Part shown: positions 61,093-64,000 of the stretch, one piece after another
Layout: each line of letters begins with the position of its first letter
Numbering within the stretch: the stretch's first letter is position 1
NCBI GenBank assembly: GCA_030429345.1
Contig: JAUIFJ010000004.1
Location: forward strand, 1-64,000
Direction: 5' to 3'
From: a bacterium
GTDB taxonomy: Bacteria > CAIWAD01
Length of the DNA: 64,000 bases
The notes under the pieces: generated by a model
The model's database searches: none
What the model was told of the DNA's origin: nothing
Seen by the model: the letters and a program-made list of their open reading frames with translations, nothing else
Position numbers and translations under genes: made by a program

Positions 61093-64000
61093 ATGAATCG
61101 GAAACTGATCGCTGCCCTGGTTGCCGGAGTCTGCGTGACCGGCAACCTGGTCGCCGAACCGGCAGCGGATCGCGTGGTGCGCAAGGGAGAGGATCGCGGC
61201 GTCGACGTGCGCTCGACCTTGACCAGCATCGACGCGAACCAGCTGGACATGTTCGTGACCAACGAGGGCAATTTCGCCTACGATATCAGCAACATCCGCG
61301 GCAAGGCGGACGGACTCTATTTCCCCAACACCTACCCGCTGTCCGACAAGACCGTGATCTATGACGCCGGCATGTGGCTGGGCGGCATTCGCGGCAGCGA
61401 CACGCTGGTGGTCGTGGCCGAGTACAGCTCGGAGTATACGCAAGGGCCGCTGGGCGGAGACGCCGGCGCGCCGGAGAACCGCGTCTACAAGATCTACAAG
61501 GATCATCTGGACAAGGTCGCCAACGGCTACATGGTGCAGACCAAGAACAGCGGCGACCCCAACGGCATGGAACTGCTGTCCGCGGAGGACTACAACAACT
61601 GGCCCGGCCCCGTCGGTGATGACGGCACTCCGTGGATCAACGAGATCGGCGCCGACCAGATGACCTACGCCGTCTACAACGACGGCGATCCCGCCCTGCA
61701 CACCAATGACGCGGGCGCTACCGATCCCATCGGCATGGAAGTGCACCAGACCACCTTCGCCTATAATGTCTCCGGACCCCTGGGCAAGGTGATCTTCATG
61801 CAGTTCGAGTTCATCTATAATCCGGGCGCCGTCGGGTTGCCCGAGCAGAACCTGGAGCAGGCCTACGTGAGCCTCTGGGCCGACCCCGACCTGGGCGGCG
61901 CCGGCGACGACTATGTGGGCTGCGTGCCGGAAATCGGCCTGGGCTACTGCTACAACGCCACCAACAGCGACAACGCCTACGGCACGGCTCCGCCGGCGGT
62001 CGGCTTCGACTTCTTCCAGGGACCGGTGAACAGCTACGGCATCGAATGGCCTCCGGGAAGCGGCGAGACGCCCGCGACCCTGCCGATGACCTCCTTCAAC
62101 AAGTACATCAACGGCACGGACCCGCATTCCTGGCTTGAGACCTACAACTACATGCGCGGTCTCAACGCCGACGGCACGCCGCTGGACAACGGCACGACCT
62201 TCTTTCACCCCGGCGACCCGGTCTCCGGCAGCGGCGACATCGACAGCGATCCCGCCGACCGCCGCTACATGCTGAGCGCCGGACCTTTCAGCATGGCTCC
62301 CGGCGACACCAACACGGTGGTGGCCGCGGTGGTGGCCGCCGACGGCGCGAACCGCTTGTCGAGCATCACTTACCTGAAGTTCGTCGACCAGCTGGCGCAG
62401 GGCGTCTTCGACAACAACTTCCAGGTCAAGGCCGCTCCCGAAGTGCCTGAAATCGTTTCCGCGGTGGGTCTGCCCCGCATGGTGTCCATCTCCTGGGACG
62501 ACAATTCGGTCGAGAACCCGGGCGACTTCGACTTCCAGGGCTACAATGTCTGGCAGGGACAGACGGCTTCCGGCCCCTGGGAGCGTGTCGCCACCTATGA
62601 CCTGATCGACGACGTCGAGACCATCTGGACGACCACTTTCAATGCGGAAGACGGCAACGTCTACCGGCAGCCGACCCAGTTCGGCCTGAACACGGGCCTG
62701 CAGTTCCAGGTGGAGATCACCGACGACAAGTTCGGCTGGAACGGCAACACGAAACTGGTCAACAACCATCCCTACTACTTCGCCGTCACGGCCTACAACT
62801 ACAGCCACGACCCGGCGGACTCGCTGCAGAACTTCGTCGAGAGTCCCATCGGTCCGGAGCAGGTGCTGATCCTGTCGCCCAACGCCGGGCCATCCGGTGC
62901 GGACTGGTCGACCGTCAGCGCCACCGTGTCGCACGATGCGGGTTCCGGAACGGGTCCGGTGCAGGCGGAGGTGATCAACGACTGGGCGATCACGGGCAAC
63001 ACCTACTCGCTGACTTTCACCGACACGACCGTGAGTGAATGGAGTCCCGACGACTCCGCCTTTGTGGATGTCACACGGGTGAACTACTACACCCTGGCGA
63101 ATTCCACGACCGGCGACGTGCTGGTGCCGCGGGGCGAGAACCTGAGCGGCGACCTGGTCTATCCGTATACGGAAGGCATGCGGGTCAGCGTCGAGAACCA
63201 TCCCGAGATCGTTCCTGCCGGCTTCGAGTGGATTCCGGAAGACGGCTCCAGCGCGCGATGGCTGAGTGGTGTCGACTGGGGCGCCGCGCAGTTCTTCGGC
63301 GGACTGGACTTCGGCATGAACTTCTTCGGCTCGACCCTGACGCTCGAGGACATGAAGACCGTCGAGATGCGCCTGACGGACGACCAGAACGAATGGTCCA
63401 CTTGCGCCGTATATCGCCGCGACCTTGGCTACGCCTTCAATGGTCTCGGCACCTTCCCGGGCAGCTTGTGGGACATCACGGTGGATCCGCCGCGTCGACT
63501 CAACGTCTGCATGGTCGAGATGGACGATCCGGCGAGCGACGAGTTCACCGCCGATATGATGTGGAACCCCAACGGCGCCGGCACCGGCGGCCGCGAGTAC
63601 TTTTTCATCATGGACAGCGACTACGACGAGGCTACGGGCGGCGGCTACGACGGCGCCACCGACGGCACCGTTTCCGACGTGCTCTGGGCGGGCTGGTTCC
63701 TGCTGCGCGGTTCCCAGACCGGCGATTGCGCGACCCCGGAAAGCGCCGCGGGCGGCTGCTTCGCCCAGCTCCTGGCCGAGCGTCCGGGCAGCCTGATCTT
63801 CAGCGCCTCGCAGCCCTTCACTTCCAACGACAGCTTCACGATCACCACGAGTCCCATGACCGTGCGCCAGACCGAAGCCTCGCTGAACCAGGTGCGCGCC
63901 GTCCCCAATCCCTACTACGGCCGCAGCTCCTACGAGCTCCAGGCGGACAAGAAGGTCCTCAAGTTCACCAACCTGCCGAACAATGCCACGATCCGCATCT
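61093..64000 (+). CDS. Large secreted protein co-transcribed with the TonB receptor, 3' end cut by window
   Basis: Partial; about 969 codons visible. Signal peptide (1-21), then a region with repeated FEFIYNPGA/VSLWADPDLGGAGDDYVG motifs, a fibronectin III-like segment (SISWDDNSVENPGDFDFQGYNVWQG, about 475-560), more beta-rich sequence, and VRAVPNPYYGRSSYE followed by KFTNLPNNATIRI, which in such proteins introduces the C-terminal sorting region. ATG 61093 lies after GAGAGGA. The pair of a TonB receptor and a large surface protein recalls SusCD-type organisation, but no SusD fold is evident. TGTCACACG at 63069-63077. Confidence 0.9.
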   Translation, partial: MNRKLIAALVAGVCVTGNLVAEPAADRVVRKGEDRGVDVRSTLTSIDANQLDMFVTNEGNFAYDISNIRGKADGLYFPNTYPLSDKTVIYDAGMWLGGIRGSDTLVVVAEYSSEYTQGPLGGDAGAPENRVYKIYKDHLDKVANGYMVQTKNSGDPNGMELLSAEDYNNWPGPVGDDGTPWINEIGADQMTYAVYNDGDPALHTNDAGATDPIGMEVHQTTFAYNVSGPLGKVIFMQFEFIYNPGAVGLPEQNLEQAYVSLWADPDLGGAGDDYVGCVPEIGLGYCYNATNSDNAYGTAPPAVGFDFFQGPVNSYGIEWPPGSGETPATLPMTSFNKYINGTDPHSWLETYNYMRGLNADGTPLDNGTTFFHPGDPVSGSGDIDSDPADRRYMLSAGPFSMAPGDTNTVVAAVVAADGANRLSSITYLKFVDQLAQGVFDNNFQVKAAPEVPEIVSAVGLPRMVSISWDDNSVENPGDFDFQGYNVWQGQTASGPWERVATYDLIDDVETIWTTTFNAEDGNVYRQPTQFGLNTGLQFQVEITDDKFGWNGNTKLVNNHPYYFAVTAYNYSHDPADSLQNFVESPIGPEQVLILSPNAGPSGADWSTVSATVSHDAGSGTGPVQAEVINDWAITGNTYSLTFTDTTVSEWSPDDSAFVDVTRVNYYTLANSTTGDVLVPRGENLSGDLVYPYTEGMRVSVENHPEIVPAGFEWIPEDGSSARWLSGVDWGAAQFFGGLDFGMNFFGSTLTLEDMKTVEMRLTDDQNEWSTCAVYRRDLGYAFNGLGTFPGSLWDITVDPPRRLNVCMVEMDDPASDEFTADMMWNPNGAGTGGREYFFIMDSDYDEATGGGYDGATDGTVSDVLWAGWFLLRGSQTGDCATPESAAGGCFAQLLAERPGSLIFSASQPFTSNDSFTITTSPMTVRQTEASLNQVRAVPNPYYGRSSYELQADKKVLKFTNLPNNATIRI

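Overview
The window is GC-rich (about 65% by eye), densely coded, and looks like an uncultivated Gram-negative bacterium of the FCB superphylum. The support is several secreted proteins ending in the NPFNPS-type C-terminal sorting/FlgD-like domain, two gingipain-like (C25) proteins, LVIVD and LamG surface proteins, and carboxypeptidase-regulatory-domain TonB-dependent receptors. A Delongbacteria-, Krumholzibacteriota- or Eisenbacteria-like lineage is plausible, but the phylum cannot be fixed from this stretch. No rRNA, tRNA, CRISPR array, transposase or phage gene was seen. Many long antisense ORFs are shadows produced by the high GC content.

Layout. 0-8.8 kb: two divergent C25-peptidase-like surface proteins. 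8.9-13 kb: a TonB-dependent receptor, a beta-propeller lipoprotein and a PduO-type cobalamin adenosyltransferase, read here as a corrinoid uptake module and interrupted by a 79-bp tandem repeat. 13-15 kb: an LVIVD-repeat secreted protein. 15.3-19.2 kb: the ffh-rpsP-rimM-trmD-rplS housekeeping operon. 19.2-21.8 kb: an ECF S-component-like membrane protein translationally coupled to an outer-membrane barrel. 22-24 kb: dprA convergent with an RmlD-like reductase. 24.5-31 kb: a doubtful small membrane ORF, aminotransferase, OPT transporter, acetyl-CoA synthetase and DinB protein. 31-34.4 kb: an accessory segment with two toxin-antitoxin-like pairs and a low-GC LamG protein, bounded by copies of a hairpin-array repeat. 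34.4-39.5 kb: norCBQD (nitric oxide reductase) with a divergent Rrf2 regulator. 39.8-42.5 kb: a three-gene ABC exporter. 42.7-45.2 kb: a chemoreceptor and a YfiR-like protein. 45.5-50.2 kb: a DtxR/MntR regulator with a TroABCD-type Mn/Zn importer. 50.4-56.6 kb: DoxX and a tripartite RND efflux operon. 56.8-57.8 kb: an aldo/keto reductase. 58.2-64 kb: a TonB-dependent receptor with a large secreted partner cut by the window end.

The most notable non-coding signals are: (1) a dispersed family of 130-260-bp arrays of perfect short hairpins, nearly all with 3-nt loops, whose stems change in a compensatory way between copies and which flank the toxin-antitoxin modules; (2) a 9-mer, TGTCACACG, seen ten times on both strands and in all reading frames, far above compositional expectation; (3) two dyads sharing TGGAY-N6-RTCCA in the rrf2/nor divergent promoter, a strong candidate operator pair; (4) the 79-bp tandem repeat carrying a perfect TATAAT and conserved stems.
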